DNA of 64,000 nucleotides from Branchiostoma lanceolatum (taxonomy: Eukaryota; Chordata; Leptocardii; Amphioxiformes; Branchiostomatidae): positions 38,819,193-38,883,192 of the forward strand of contig NC_089723.1 in the NCBI RefSeq assembly GCF_035083965.1. Direction: 5' to 3'. A program made the translations under genes and the position numbers. The notes below the pieces were generated by a model. It was not told the DNA's origin, made no database searches, and saw only the letters and a program-made list of their open reading frames with translations. Positions 27,501 through 37,400 of the stretch are shown here, piece after piece. The first letter of the stretch is position 1. Every line of letters begins with the position of its first letter.

Positions 27501-27698
27501 GAAAGGCCGGATACAGCCAGCCACAAGAGAGGAAATTCCCGTACACAGAGCGGGCTGGGTCCAAAGTCGGGAGGAGAAACGGGCTGCATATCAACAGAAT
27601 TCCCCCTGCACTGGTCAAGCAACCCGATTCTAACTGTCCGATTTTCCACCTACCTGGTTGGCTTTATTCAGTTGTTTCTTTAACCCGGCCAGCGACAT
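12546..27698 (-). CDS. SH3GL: Endophilin-A, first two coding exons (partial; rest beyond left edge)
   Basis: Endophilin-A is a cytosolic N-BAR/SH3 protein that senses and bends membrane during clathrin-mediated and fast endocytosis. Two exons are visible. Exon 1 (27698 down to 27654) reads MSLAGLKKQLNKANQ, which is the endophilin H0 amphipathic helix; its ATG follows GACACC and it ends CAG/GTAGGT in phase 0. Exon 2 (12614 down to 12546) reads SIREKIGGAEATKLDDDF then LEMEK. It matches the conserved endophilin segment EKVGGAEGTKLDDDF, is preceded by TTTCAG and ends at GTAATT, phase 0. The remaining BAR helices and the SH3 domain were not found between 12.5 kb and position 1 and presumably lie to the left. 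Intron 1 is about 15 kb and packed with repeats. The gene diverges from CHAF1A. Family identity is firm; the paralogue within SH3GL cannot be told. Confidence 0.88.
12638..12815 (+). repeat. 30-bp tandem repeat next to endophilin exon 2
   Basis: Six units of about 30 bp around ATTGTCATGGTAAC and ATAAAGTTCTTC. The array starts some 24 bp upstream of the endophilin exon 2 acceptor (minus strand). On the minus strand each unit has GTTACCATGACAA-like sequence resembling one half of an RFX X-box. Confidence 0.9.
13391..13601. mobile_element. Second full copy of the TACTGTAAATGCA MITE
   Basis: Parallels 11552-11763 throughout: GATGCATTTAAGTTTGCG at the left, TTTCGCGGTGGTTTTAAC, GTGAACATAAAATCACCGC and GTATTTGCAGTATT at the right. 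More diverged than the first copy. Confidence 0.65.
13595..13840 (+). repeat. Imperfect repeats of 'GGCCTCCCAAGG.GGTG' block
   Basis: TATGGCCTCCCAAGGCGGTG followed by GAGTTCGTTG recurs near 13256, 13602 and 13767, each followed by CATTACG(C/A)TTCCTCTCAAGC-like sequence. Non-coding direct repeats of about 165-345 bp spacing. Confidence 0.6.
14415..14580 (-). repeat. Fragment of the 'GAGAAGGTTATGCA' repeat with GT microsatellite
   Basis: Shares CTTTGCCGAGAAG, a GT-rich run, CTGAGAATGCCTTGATGGA and TTGAGACCT with 57041-57190 and 48060-48300. This shows one dispersed family that carries its own microsatellite. The 154-codon open frame crossing it is not considered a gene. Confidence 0.55.
16016..16545 (+). 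repeat. About 184-bp tandem repeat, three copies
   Basis: Each unit has CAAAGTATTTTCATGTG, TCTAAGTAGTGGAAAAGC, AAATAGCATTAATGATT, GACTACC and TAAGTAATTTCTCTT. Copies start near 16016, 16200 and 16385 and are about 90% alike. Confidence 0.9.
16981..18209. mobile_element. PIF/Harbinger-like DNA transposon derivative with Myb/SANT-like remnant
   Basis: Terminal inverted repeats: the left end GGCGCAGTTTACATTACG..GCGTCAGCG and the inverted right end GGCTCTCTTTACATTATAC..GCCGTCAGCG. It is flanked by TTA on both sides (16978-16980, 18210-18212), the TWA target duplication typical of PIF/Harbinger. Inside, a minus-strand frame around 17250-17130 reads LISIWSENEIQKKLES then NKIAYGKIQQRLREAK, resembling the Myb/SANT-like domain of Harbinger-associated proteins. 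No transposase remains in the 1229 bp. Confidence 0.75.
18540..18605 (+). repeat. Dispersed copy of the minisatellite host element
   Basis: TTGGGGGCATGTTGTTGG, CTGGAGCTGAGGAGCTGG and TGTGTAG match 4770-4830 directly and 4655-4700 in reverse. It carries no amplified 30-bp array. Confidence 0.5.
19738..20365 (+). repeat. About 115-bp degenerate tandem repeat
   Basis: TCCTCAATATCAGATAGTTT, AATCCACAATATAAAACC and TTCAAACATTGGA..ATGTCCAGGAATCCT recur five to six times between 19740 and 20360, with unequal spacing and much divergence. Confidence 0.75.
20452..20652 (-). mobile_element. tRNA-derived SINE
   Basis: On the minus strand: GTAGTTCAACTGGTAGCAG (A-box-like), GAGCTCCTGGTTCCAATTAG, a B-box GGTTCAAATCC, then a tail with GGAAGGGACGTAAAATGGG. 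The same body and tail occur at 62344-62580 and 53585-53880. Confidence 0.75.
21700..21782. mobile_element. Short MITE with TTAACNTTCTCCCTGCT ends
   Basis: TTAACGTTCTCCCTGCT at the left and AGCAGGGAGAAGGTTAA at the right are inverted, about 80 bp in all, with TTAA at both edges. A related copy is at 39931-40010 and a one-sided fragment at 21477. Confidence 0.65.
22329..22640 (+). repeat. Imperfect direct duplication
   Basis: ACTTTGCCCTTTG, ACCTTTGC and CATACAAGGACAAGGA recur at 22335-22435 and 22547-22627. About 210 bp apart; no gene recognised. Confidence 0.6.
23418..24181. mobile_element. 764-bp non-autonomous element flanked by TTAA
   Basis: The left end AGGCACCCAGAGCACTTTAT..GTGGCTT and the inverse of the right end AGGCATCCAGAGCATTTTAT..TTGGCTT are terminal inverted repeats of about 28 bp. 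TTAA stands immediately outside each end (23414-23417, 24182-24185), as for piggyBac and Kolobok elements. No transposase frame is present. Confidence 0.7.
25024..25825 (+). repeat. About 107-bp tandem repeat split by a promoter-like copy
   Basis: Units with TTAGATTTTCTGTGCATATA, GGAATGTTTCTCTTCTGTTG, CGCAGAGGAAATCTTTTCTC and CACTCGTACTAAACGA occupy 25024-25229 and 25660-25825. Between them lies the copy of the endophilin 5' flank (25229-25660). Confidence 0.85.
25229..25660 (-). promoter_or_regulatory. Duplicate of the endophilin 5' flank inside intron 1
   Basis: Nearly identical over about 350 bp, and recognisable over about 430 bp, to 27809-28240, from GCAGCAGTTCTTCACTTCAC to a TATCTCTACTATGCTTT-like end. 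The CRE TGACGTCA (25291-25298) and CGGAAGT are kept. The offset is constant at about 2581 bp. It could act as an internal promoter, or both copies could be a dispersed element. Confidence 0.6.
26600..26935. repeat. Two adjacent copies of the GCAGTGGTTTTATTTTCGC family
   Basis: ACTGTAAATCTTCAAACTTT..CGCAGTGG at 26600 and CTGTAAATCTTGAAATGTTT at 26717, with an opposite-strand end ATGAATTTACAGTA at 26920. Same family as 2430-3560. Confidence 0.6.
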
Positions 27699-28499
27699 GG
27701 TGTCGGCTGTACTCTAGACTACTGCCGCGTGTAGTAAGAAAGGTCCGTCCGAGCCGTGGTTTGTTGTGAATCCCTGACAATGACAGGACGTTCCTCCACA
27801 GCTCCTGAGCAGCAGTTCTTCACTTCACCCGATCTCAGACCTGGAGGTCGAACGGAAGTAGGAAGTGCCTCTGACGTCACCGAACCGGATATGCACACAA
27901 CATCCAAGCCTAAAATTCCTGATGAAAGATTAGTTTCACGATATCAGATCTTATACCTGTATATAGGGATAGCTTTTATCAGTTACAATATATTTCATGT
28001 TTCTGAAGTAGAATTTATGAGGGATTTAATATACCATCTGTTAGCGTTTCTATGCGAGCTCGCCAATTTATCAGGCGAGTGCATTCATTATTTTAGGTAG
28101 TACACAGTCCAACTAAAAGTATATATAGTACGCTTAGAGCCGTCAATAAGAAAGAAAATCATTAGAAAGTTATCTAAAACAATAATTATAACAATTATTT
28201 ATGTATAACAATTTGCATTCTATCTCTAATATGCTTTAATATAAAAGAATATTAACCACAACACCTATATTATAATGCACTCTTCTAGAGACGCTGCGAT
28301 ATTTTGATCACATGACCAAATCTGACCAATGACAAGCGAGGTGACATCTCCCCAGTACTCCTTCCCGCCAATTTCGAAGTAGTAGGAAGGTAGTCAGCAA
28401 TACTAAACATTCTCCCTCGTTTTCTGCTCAAATTGATGAAATTTTCCCACTTTTTTCCACCCTCGTTGTCTGGAACCAAACTGCGAGGTCCTCGCGAAG
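27699..28499. promoter_or_regulatory. Divergent promoter region between endophilin-A and CHAF1A
   Basis: The endophilin ATG (27698, minus) and CHAF1A ATG (28500, plus) are 801 bp apart and transcribed away from each other. The endophilin-proximal half holds a perfect CRE palindrome TGACGTCA (27872-27879) and an ETS-like CGGAAGT at 27852. Positions 27809-28240 are duplicated inside endophilin intron 1. The CHAF1A-proximal half holds an inverted-free CCAAT at 28327 and an E2F-like site at 28362. Transcription start sites cannot be read from sequence. Confidence 0.6.
28362..28371 (+). promoter_or_regulatory. E2F-like site upstream of CHAF1A
   Basis: TTCCCGCCAA fits the E2F consensus TTTSSCGC closely and lies about 130 bp before the CHAF1A ATG. 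Two further E2F-like sequences occur in intron 1: TTTGGCGC at 28689 and TTTGGCGCGC at 28829-28838. S-phase control of CAF-1 genes by E2F is established in other animals; use of these sites here is inference. Confidence 0.45.
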
Positions 28500-31400
28500 A
28501 TGCTGGGGGAGTGTATGCCGCAGAACCCGCCGAAGATGGGCGATAGTAAGGCCGAGAAGGTTTCTGACGGTGAGAGTATGAGATTTTCCGCCATTTTCTA
28601 CAAATTTACATCTGCCAAGATTTGTGACCTCAGTCAAAGATGTCTTAAATTGAATCAAAAATCGCATAATCAAGTATATACGATTGTGTTTGGCGCACTA
28701 TATGTTAGGAAATTCTATCTTTTATGGCGATTCTCGTCTTTTCAAGTCTAAACTTTTTCAGTAGCCCTTTTTAAATGTTTATTTCCACAGCTGAGATTCA
28801 ACGCCAGTTTCTTTCTCATTCGTTGCAGTTTGGCGCGCATAATTTGAAGGATTTTAGTACGGTCGGTGCACTTCATATTGACGTAAAAAGGGTTGTCTGA
28901 TTGAGAACCAAGCTGATCACAGCGTTATCGAGTTTTTACTCCTTTGTCATTTAAAGTTGATCATGTTTATGAATTTTTGTTGTTTCAGGTCGAAGCCAGG
29001 AGAAAAACCTCCTGACCAGCCCTCCCAGTAATAAGAAGCTGAAACAAGGTAACACGGTTTCCCAACATTCTCAAATATTCTTGGACCCCTACAGCTGAGT
29101 GTCTTTTTTAATTAAATCTGATGATGATGATGATGATGATGATGAGAGTTTTAATGAAGTGGGAGTTTTAGACATAACAGTTATGTCTCATAAAGTTAGT
29201 TTGTAACATTTCTAAAACAAGTTTTCAAAAGAGTTCTGCTGGCTTCCATTGTTTTGTTTGCTTGACATTGTTCATGTTACCATTAATGTTAATTGTTCTT
29301 TGTTATTAGACAATAGCCTCATGTAAGGATTGCTTTGTCAAGCATGGCATACTAGTAGTAGTCTTTTCTAGCAAATATCTATTATGGACAAATCTGCACT
29401 GCATGATCGCAATTTTTTTGCTTGGAATATGTTCAGCATTGTCTGTCATTTCTAAATCTTTAGTTTCAAGTCAATCCATAGATCTCATTATGTCGCTGTT
29501 ACTCTCCACCCAATCCATAGATCTGAAGTGGCATGAATTGAAGTTGACAAGTCCTGTCTTCTGAAGGGCATCAAGAATATTAAGTAGAAAAAAAGCAGGA
29601 TTATTATAAAAACACTTTTTTTCCCTGTACTTCTGTTGCCAGCTCGTCTTCCGTTCAAGGTGGTATCTCCACTCAACGGACCAATGTCTCCAAATACCCC
29701 AAATACAAAGAAAAGGAAGCATAGCAACGAAGAAGTGGCTTCTCCCAAAACTCCCAAGTTATCCACCCACTCCCCTCTCAAGTCCGCTGAAAAAGTCAGC
29801 AACCAACAGCTAAAGGAAAAGTCCAAGGCCCCGACTGTCGAGAATGCCACCAAATCTGTTGACGAAGGAGAGAATGAAGTCAGCTCAAGTTCGGAGATGT
29901 TTCCGGCGACAAAGTCCCCGGCAATCAAGCATGCCGCTAAGAACGAAAAGGCTAAAACCATCGACAGTTTTCTGCAGACGACTCAGCAGCCGCTAGTGTC
30001 AACATCAAACGAGGATGAAGCCATGATGATCGATCTCACCATGACAGACAGTGATGCGGAGGATGAAACGACTGGTAAACAAGCTTCTCCCATCAGTACC
30101 GCTCAGGTGCAAGAAGCTGTTGCAGGAAGCTGTACCGAAGGCCCTTCTGTGGACACAAGTTTGCAGAAGAACGACGGCAAATCAGACATTCAGGAGTCGG
30201 ACACCATCAGACTGGCCATCGAATCCGTCGTACAGAGCTCAGCCGTGAGTTCAGTTGAGGTGACAGAGACCCAGTCTGAGGAGGAACCTGCAGCCAGCAA
30301 GACTGACCGGTCTCCGAACACTTCCAACAACAAGGCTGTGTCCAGCACCCAGACCACAGCCCCACCTCCTGTACATAAGGAAACTAGTCCCGCATCGAGA
30401 TCCATTCTGGACATGTTCAAGTATACAGAAGACAGGAAGGCTGAGGAAAGCAAGGACTTGGCAGAAGATGAAGAATGCACTAAGGAGGATATTGTTGTCA
30501 GTGTTGTGCTTACTGATGGACCTCCTCAATACACCGACGAGGATATTGCCGAAGTTGTCAGTCTTGTGCTTGGCAAACCTGAAGGAAGTGCCAGTGACAG
30601 CAGCCCAGTCAAAAGTACGACAAAAGTTGGAGAAGCCTCGGGCGAAAAGATCACGTCGCCTCCTACACCATCCTTTACATCACCTAAGGGACCATCCACC
30701 AAGCCTAGAGTCAAGGTGAGTACTATAAATTCATTTATATTCTCAGGGGCTTGATTTGAAAGAAGCTTTTTAATGTTTGCGGTTGAACAGTTTATAGTAC
30801 GATAGACATACATAACACATACTTTCGGTGTCATGATTTCACAATAAGAATTCACCACAAAAAGTGAAAATAAGACCAATGCAAACATTTCTAGTTTACA
30901 GTTGTATTTTTAAAGCCTAGTTGCAAGAATTAAATCCTATTGAAGTTTCAATTTCTACAAATTGGGTTACCTTTTGTTTTTTCTGTCACTATTTTTACGT
31001 GTATGATGATATATATGATTTCCTACAGACTCCCAAACAGCTGGCCAAGGAAGCTAACCTGCAGAGGAAAAGGGAAGAAAAGGTAAAATGATAGTTTTCT
31101 TAAATGCAGTTTTTGAAAGTTGTTTGCTTTCTTTATGTCAAGTTCTCTTTGTTAATCACAAAAATAGATATTTATCAGGTTTCAATCCAGGACCTATTTA
31201 ATTCATTGGTTGTTTCACATAAATTATGCCATTTTTCTGGTCTTTTTGTCATACCTGGGCCTGATACGGGTGTTCCGGACTGTGTGATAACTATCCGTGA
31301 CATGCGGTTCTAGAGTTGTATCACACGGGGTGATATGTTCTCTGATAAACTTCCAAATCCTGTGAACAGGAGAAAGAGAAATTGGAAAAGCAGAGGATAA

Positions 31401-34400
31401 AGGACGAAGAAAAGGCAGAGAAGGAACGACTTCGTGCAGAGGCCAAACGGCAGAAAGAGCTCGAGAAGGAAGAGCTAAAGAAAAAGAAGGAAGAGGAGAA
31501 AAAGCAGAAGGAACAAGAGAAGCAGAAACTGAAGGAGGCGGAAGAAAAGGAACGACAGGAAAAACTGAAGGTTAAAGAGGAAGAGAGAAAGAAGAAACAG
31601 GAGGCCATTGAGTAAGTAAACATTGTCAGCTCTTCTAAGAGCAAAAAGATGAAGTAGTCACACATTCAGGACCTTTCCACAACTTTGCTCCCATCCACTC
31701 CCCAATGAAGGTTGGACTTGACTTGGCAATAAGTTGGAGTCCATCCTATTCTAGCTCCAGTTCACTGCTACAATCGCATCCAAGCAGAATATGACTTTCC
31801 CATGTTTCATTTTTCAAAATTCATAGCTTACACAGGCAACTTTGCCAACAAACTGCCATTGGCCAACCACAGATAATCTTACTCAAGACAAACTTCCATC
31901 CATGGTTGGCTATGTGTGACAGGGTCTTTAGATAGTACACTTGGTGTATTGCTCATGACAGTAAAAGCATATGTCCTTATTTTTATTCCAGGGCCAAGTT
32001 AGAAGAGAAGAAGAAAAAAGAAGAGGAAAAACAGAGACAGGAGGATGAAAAGAAGAAAGCAGAAGAAGAAAAGGTAACAGTTTTTTTTATAGACAATCAC
32101 GGATGTGAGACATCATGTCCCTAATAGAACAGCAGTGTTAAGTCTGTTTTTATGAATAGTCACTGCAGTTGTAACATTTGTAGGCTAGGATCTTAAGAAC
32201 TTGTACAAAAACAACTGGGTTACTCAGGGATCTCCCCAGAAATATATAGCAGGATGGAGGGAGGGTGCCGTGCACAGGATACGTGTCGCCAGGGAGGTCT
32301 GGAGGGGGGCGCACAACTCTCAAAAGGAGAGCGGATGTTGCCTTCTGCCTTTTTCAGACATAATGGAAGTTACTTTCTGCAACTTCAGCTTTACACCTCA
32401 AATTTCTAGTTTTGAGCAAAATTACAGGCTTTGCTGGGTAAAAATTGGAAAAAAATGCCCTAACTTTGAAAATCAACAGGATGGAGCTGGGATTAGAACA
32501 GGATGGAGGAGCGCCACTGTACGATTCTTTAGGGAGAACCCTGGTTACTCACACCTACTCACATCCCAAGTGCATTCCTTACAGGTGCGCAAGCAACAGA
32601 AAGTCAAAGCAGCTTTCCAGAGCTTCTTTTTCAAGCCCAAGGTTGACCCAGCAGAAACGAAGGTAAGTTTCGACATGTACATTCCCGCACATTTCCTGAA
32701 GGTACATGTAGATATGCATAACATGAAACTCATAATATGGAGTGCTTGCATATTCAGTCTGCGGCTCTTTTTAGAGATTTTGCAAACTGCGGCAGAGCCT
32801 AGGGTAAAGCCCCTGCTATTGCCATCCCGCTGCTTTGCCATATGGATCAAATTCTGTGGTTAGGGCTTCAATCCCAGGGTTGGCCTCAGCTTGTAAGGGA
32901 TTGCGATTGTAATTTCGTATGGTGACGAAAAGCTGTGTATGCTGGAGCTTCAATAGTCAACCCTTTTCACATAAAACCCAACACACGTGTTGAGAACAGG
33001 GGAAGCAGCATTGTACTACATGTACTACTAGCTAGTTGAAAAAGCACCATGTTTCACCCCAGTTTAAAAAGTCTGCTTCACTGTACTATATTTTAAACTC
33101 GTCACTTACCCTCTCTCTCCCCAGGAGGAGCAACTGCCTGTGGGGGCCTTCATGCCATTTGAGGTGAAGAAGGACATGAAGCTGGCGCCGCTCGTTCGTG
33201 TGGAGAACCTCGATCTGACAGCGGTGGACAAAGGGCTGCAGGAACAGGTCTGTTTGTTTGTTCGAGCCTTTCTTTATTCATGAGAAACTCAAATCAGCCA
33301 ACTGTACACTTTTCATTGAGGTCATGAAGATGGAGGTTAGCCTGAATGTCATCCTGTTTAGTTCCAGGCTCTGCCTTCACGTGAAGGCAGAGTCTGTAAC
33401 TAAACAGGATGATACTCGGCCTAGAAGATACAGACAAAATGTAAGAAAGATACAGATGACATGATTGAAGTCCTGTTGAATCCATGTAGACTTGCTTTTG
33501 TGCTGTTGTGCCTTATGGTTGTATGAAATTGCTCTTCCCTGTCCTTCTTCAGAGCTGTGCTGAGTTGTATTTGGATGAGTTGAAGAAGCAGCACGTCCCA
33601 AAGACAGGTGGTCGAACCTTCCCCAGGCCAAGTCCTGACAGGTGAGAACTGACTGTTTTAAGGAAGTCTGTAATTTCAAAACAAACTTATTTTGTGTACA
33701 TACTACAGATAATCAAACGTTTATGATATGCCTCTCAAAATGCAGAAAGGGCATTTCAGGGGGTTAAATGACGTGATTGGAAACAAGTTTGGGGTTGCAT
33801 AAATCTTTGCAAGGTTTGCGATAAACTGTTTTTCAATGAAGCACAATATACTGCATTTTCATCCCATTGGAGATTAAGGTTTTTGTGTCTGATAATTGGG
33901 CACTGTTCAGTGCTAGTGATCCTAACTTGATATCATGACCCTCCTGCCCAGTGAGGAGGCTGATGACATGATGTTGGTGGAGTCCACCCCCAAGACGCGG
34001 CGTGTACGCATGAAGCTGCTGCAGTTCCACGAGAACTACCGCCCCGCCTACTACGGAACATGGAACAAGGCCAGCAAGCAGCTCAACCCAAGGAACCCCT
34101 TCAAGAAGGACGAGGTACAACACATTTTACCTTTAAACAGACCAAAAGCAATGCCTCCCTGTGAACATTGACCCCATGACCGGGAATGTCTGTCACCTTA
34201 CTCTGCTATGGAGGCCGCATACGATGGAAACTAGAACAGTTGGTTTCATTTTTGTGCTGCTCTCTCATTCAACCATGGTTTAAGCTAGCCTGTATAGAGG
34301 CTACATTTTGGCTCCGTTATCCATTTGCCAGTGCATCAATGTTCCATCACATAACGTTATGCATGAAGTCTCATTAAAAAGAATTAAGATATAGGAATCT

Positions 34401-37400
34401 GTATTATTACTTGGTTCTTCTCTGTGTGCAGAATGTTGTTTTTGCTGTGTATGATTTTTTTGGAAAGGCTCTTCACCATGTACCTGTTGTGTTTCAGGAC
34501 CTGCTGGACTATGAGTTTGACAGTGATGATGAGTGGGAAGAAGAGGAGCCGGGGGAAAGCATCTCCCACTCTGAGGTAAGGCGGCACATCCCAGGATATT
34601 TAAGGTTTCAATTCGAGCCTGCTAGTGACTCAAGGCTAGTGACTGTCTGTTCCAGGAAATTCTGAAGCAAAATAACTGTAAGGGATACCCCTTCAGCTAC
34701 AAGACCAACTTTTGTTTCTTCAAACTCTGTAAATTTTGGAAAGTTGAAGGGAAAAAAAAAAATATTGCTCCACTGAATATTGTCCACGGTTTTCTCCACG
34801 ACACTGTCTTGTTCTGCATATACTGGCCCCTCTTGGAAATCAACTTTGAAGTTGAAATAAGTAAGTAGATAAATGTGCAAAATTGAGCATTTCCACAAAG
34901 AACAAAACTTATCTAAAAATGTCTTAGCAAGAATGACTGATATTTTCAGAAAAGGGCAAACCTTAGGCCAAACCTTGAGCCAATTGTAAAGAAAAAGAAG
35001 GTGCAGATTCTTACAAAAATGTGAAGCAGCGATCAGTAAGTCACATGCATGATTTGTGATGATTACAGGGAGAGAAGGATGACAGTGACGAGGATGCGGA
35101 CTCAGACCTGGAGGACTTCTTCGTGCCCCACGGTCATCTGTCAGAGGACGAGGGATGTGAGGATGAGGACGAGGTTGGTTTGTTTGTTTCAATGTTTGTT
35201 TGTTTCAGTGTTTGAACCTCTTCATGAAAAGGCTATATACATGGCTGATCTTCCCAGAGGTCCAAGTGGAGGGGGGTGTCACAAGTGTAACCTAGGCCTA
35301 ATAGACAAACGACAGGTCGTTCAGCATAATATAACCAGCTGCTGCTGCGCCGTGTCTCCGAAGCTGGTGTGTTACGCCGAATGGCAGTTATACCGGCTAT
35401 ATAGATACAGATACAGATGCTCTTACAACCTCAAAGGCTATGGGACCTTTGCTTTTCCTTATGTGTCTGTACTATGTTTGGAAGTGGATATTATTGATTT
35501 AAAGAAAACTCTACTTCCCTTTCAGCCATCCAGCCCGAGTGCCCGTAAGGCTAAGGAGCTGGCCAGGCAGAGAGCGTTCGAAGCCGACATGAAGAAACAG
35601 ATGAAGTACATGAGGGCTGTTGTGATTGGGTGTCTGTGGTCATGTGATAGCACCAAGGACAGCCAATCAGACATCAGGAAGACACTAGAAGAATACAAGG
35701 TATACTTAAAATCTTAAAAGGTTTGGTGTCGTTTTATTCCCTCCCCACTGCAAATTTATGGCATTGCAAATACATGTTTCCGGTAAGTTTTTTATTCTGC
35801 AGTTGCAACATATTCCACAAGAGGGCTCTGCTAGATATCGTTCCTGACAGGAAACTGAGACAAGAAAACTTATTAGTTATACAAGCTACTAGTATGGTAT
35901 GCTTTTTCTACTTCAAGAATCTAGATTTAGGAAAGAAGATAAGGCCAATGATTTTTTTAAAGTTGAGGAAGCAATGCTTTTTTTATTGCAATGGATTATG
36001 GCTGACGATTTACATATTTGATGCACAAATCTGTTTTTGCCTTGTACATATGATATTGTTGTATTGTTTGTATGTGTATAACCAGAACCTCTCTGAAAAG
36101 CTGTGCCCAGTCACTGAGAGAGCCACCATTGTAAAAGAAAATGACAGTAAATGGTGGCTGTAGGGGTTTGGTATGTGTGTGATAATTCCATTGCCCTTAC
36201 CTGCCCCAGTGTAGGACAAATTCTACACAATGTACTTATCGTTTGGATTGTTTTGCAGAGGTTTGGTATGTGTGTGATAATTCCATTGCCCTTACCTGCC
36301 CGTAGGTGTGTGCATTTGCCGCCCTGCCCATCCATGTAGCCGGACAAGAGGAGAGCATAGCAGCCGTGGAAAGGAAGCAGAAGGAGAAAGTAAAGCGCCA
36401 GGCACAGCCTGTACCCGAAGAAGGTAGACAGTCACCTTGTTCATACGTAAAACAGCCCCTTTGACTCTAACTGTTGGATGACTAGTCCAGGCAGCATGCG
36501 TAGTCCAGTGGTTAGCCACCCTGCCACCATGCGTTCGAATCCCGGCTGTGTCGCTCACCTGACATGCACGCCACTGGAAAGGGTTGCAGTCCTTAGGACA
36601 GGACGTTAAGCCATGGTCCACTATACATTGTACTCGTTGAAAAGAGCACGTGAAATTTGTCCGGTACAATAAACCTGTGAATACTGTAAATCTTTCATGA
36701 CCAGTGAAAGATTAGCTCTTCAGTGAACTCATCTGGTTCAAGATCACTATTGCTTTTTCACATGACTAAACATTTAGTGCACAGTTGTATAAAAATTAAA
36801 AATCATAAAATGTGTTCTTGTCTGCAGCCTTCCCCGATCTGATCCGACTGATGCACGGGAACTCCAAGGGGATGAAGCTGCTCGTGCGAGAGTTCCGGGA
36901 GTTCTGGTACCTCAAGCAGAGAGGAGAGAAAACTGGAAACAATACTGACGACAAGTCGGAGAACGGTGCAGAGGTTGCCATGGAAACAGCAGAAGCTGTG
37001 CCATCAGGTTCGCATGTCATCTGCTTGTATTTAGCATTGTGCAAAGTATCTATTTTCAAGCCTGTAGTGAGTTACACATGTTAATCTTAGAACTGTCATA
37101 GTAGTTTTGTTTTCACAGCAACCACTTCAAACTCATGTCACCACAAATATTTGTTTCAAATGTATGATTACTGTACTACAGAATAGTTTAATTTGCAAAG
37201 TTTGAAACACCCCCAAAGCCTCATTTTCCCTCCTACTGCAAAATAAAGCCACAGGAAAGGTAGATTGATTTACATTATCTTTTTGTTATCATGAGCTAAT
37301 TCCTGTTTTCGTGTGACCAGGAACGGATGATGTGGAGATGAAGGAAGCTGACAGTGCAAGCAACCAGAGCGGCAGCAACGAAACGGCAGGGCTCCAAGCT

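Larger units (their letters stand above)
12615..27653 (-). other. Endophilin intron 1 (gene-free)
   Basis: 15 kb between the two recognised endophilin exons. Besides the elements listed separately, only short unsupported open frames were seen. The AT-rich stretches 14800-15990, 18600-19700 and 20660-23400 show no conserved coding sequence on either strand. Confidence 0.6.

Noticed and set aside
32201..32863. 220-residue plus-strand frame
   Set aside because: Lies over a MITE in CHAF1A intron 6 and over exon 7 out of the CHAF1A frame.
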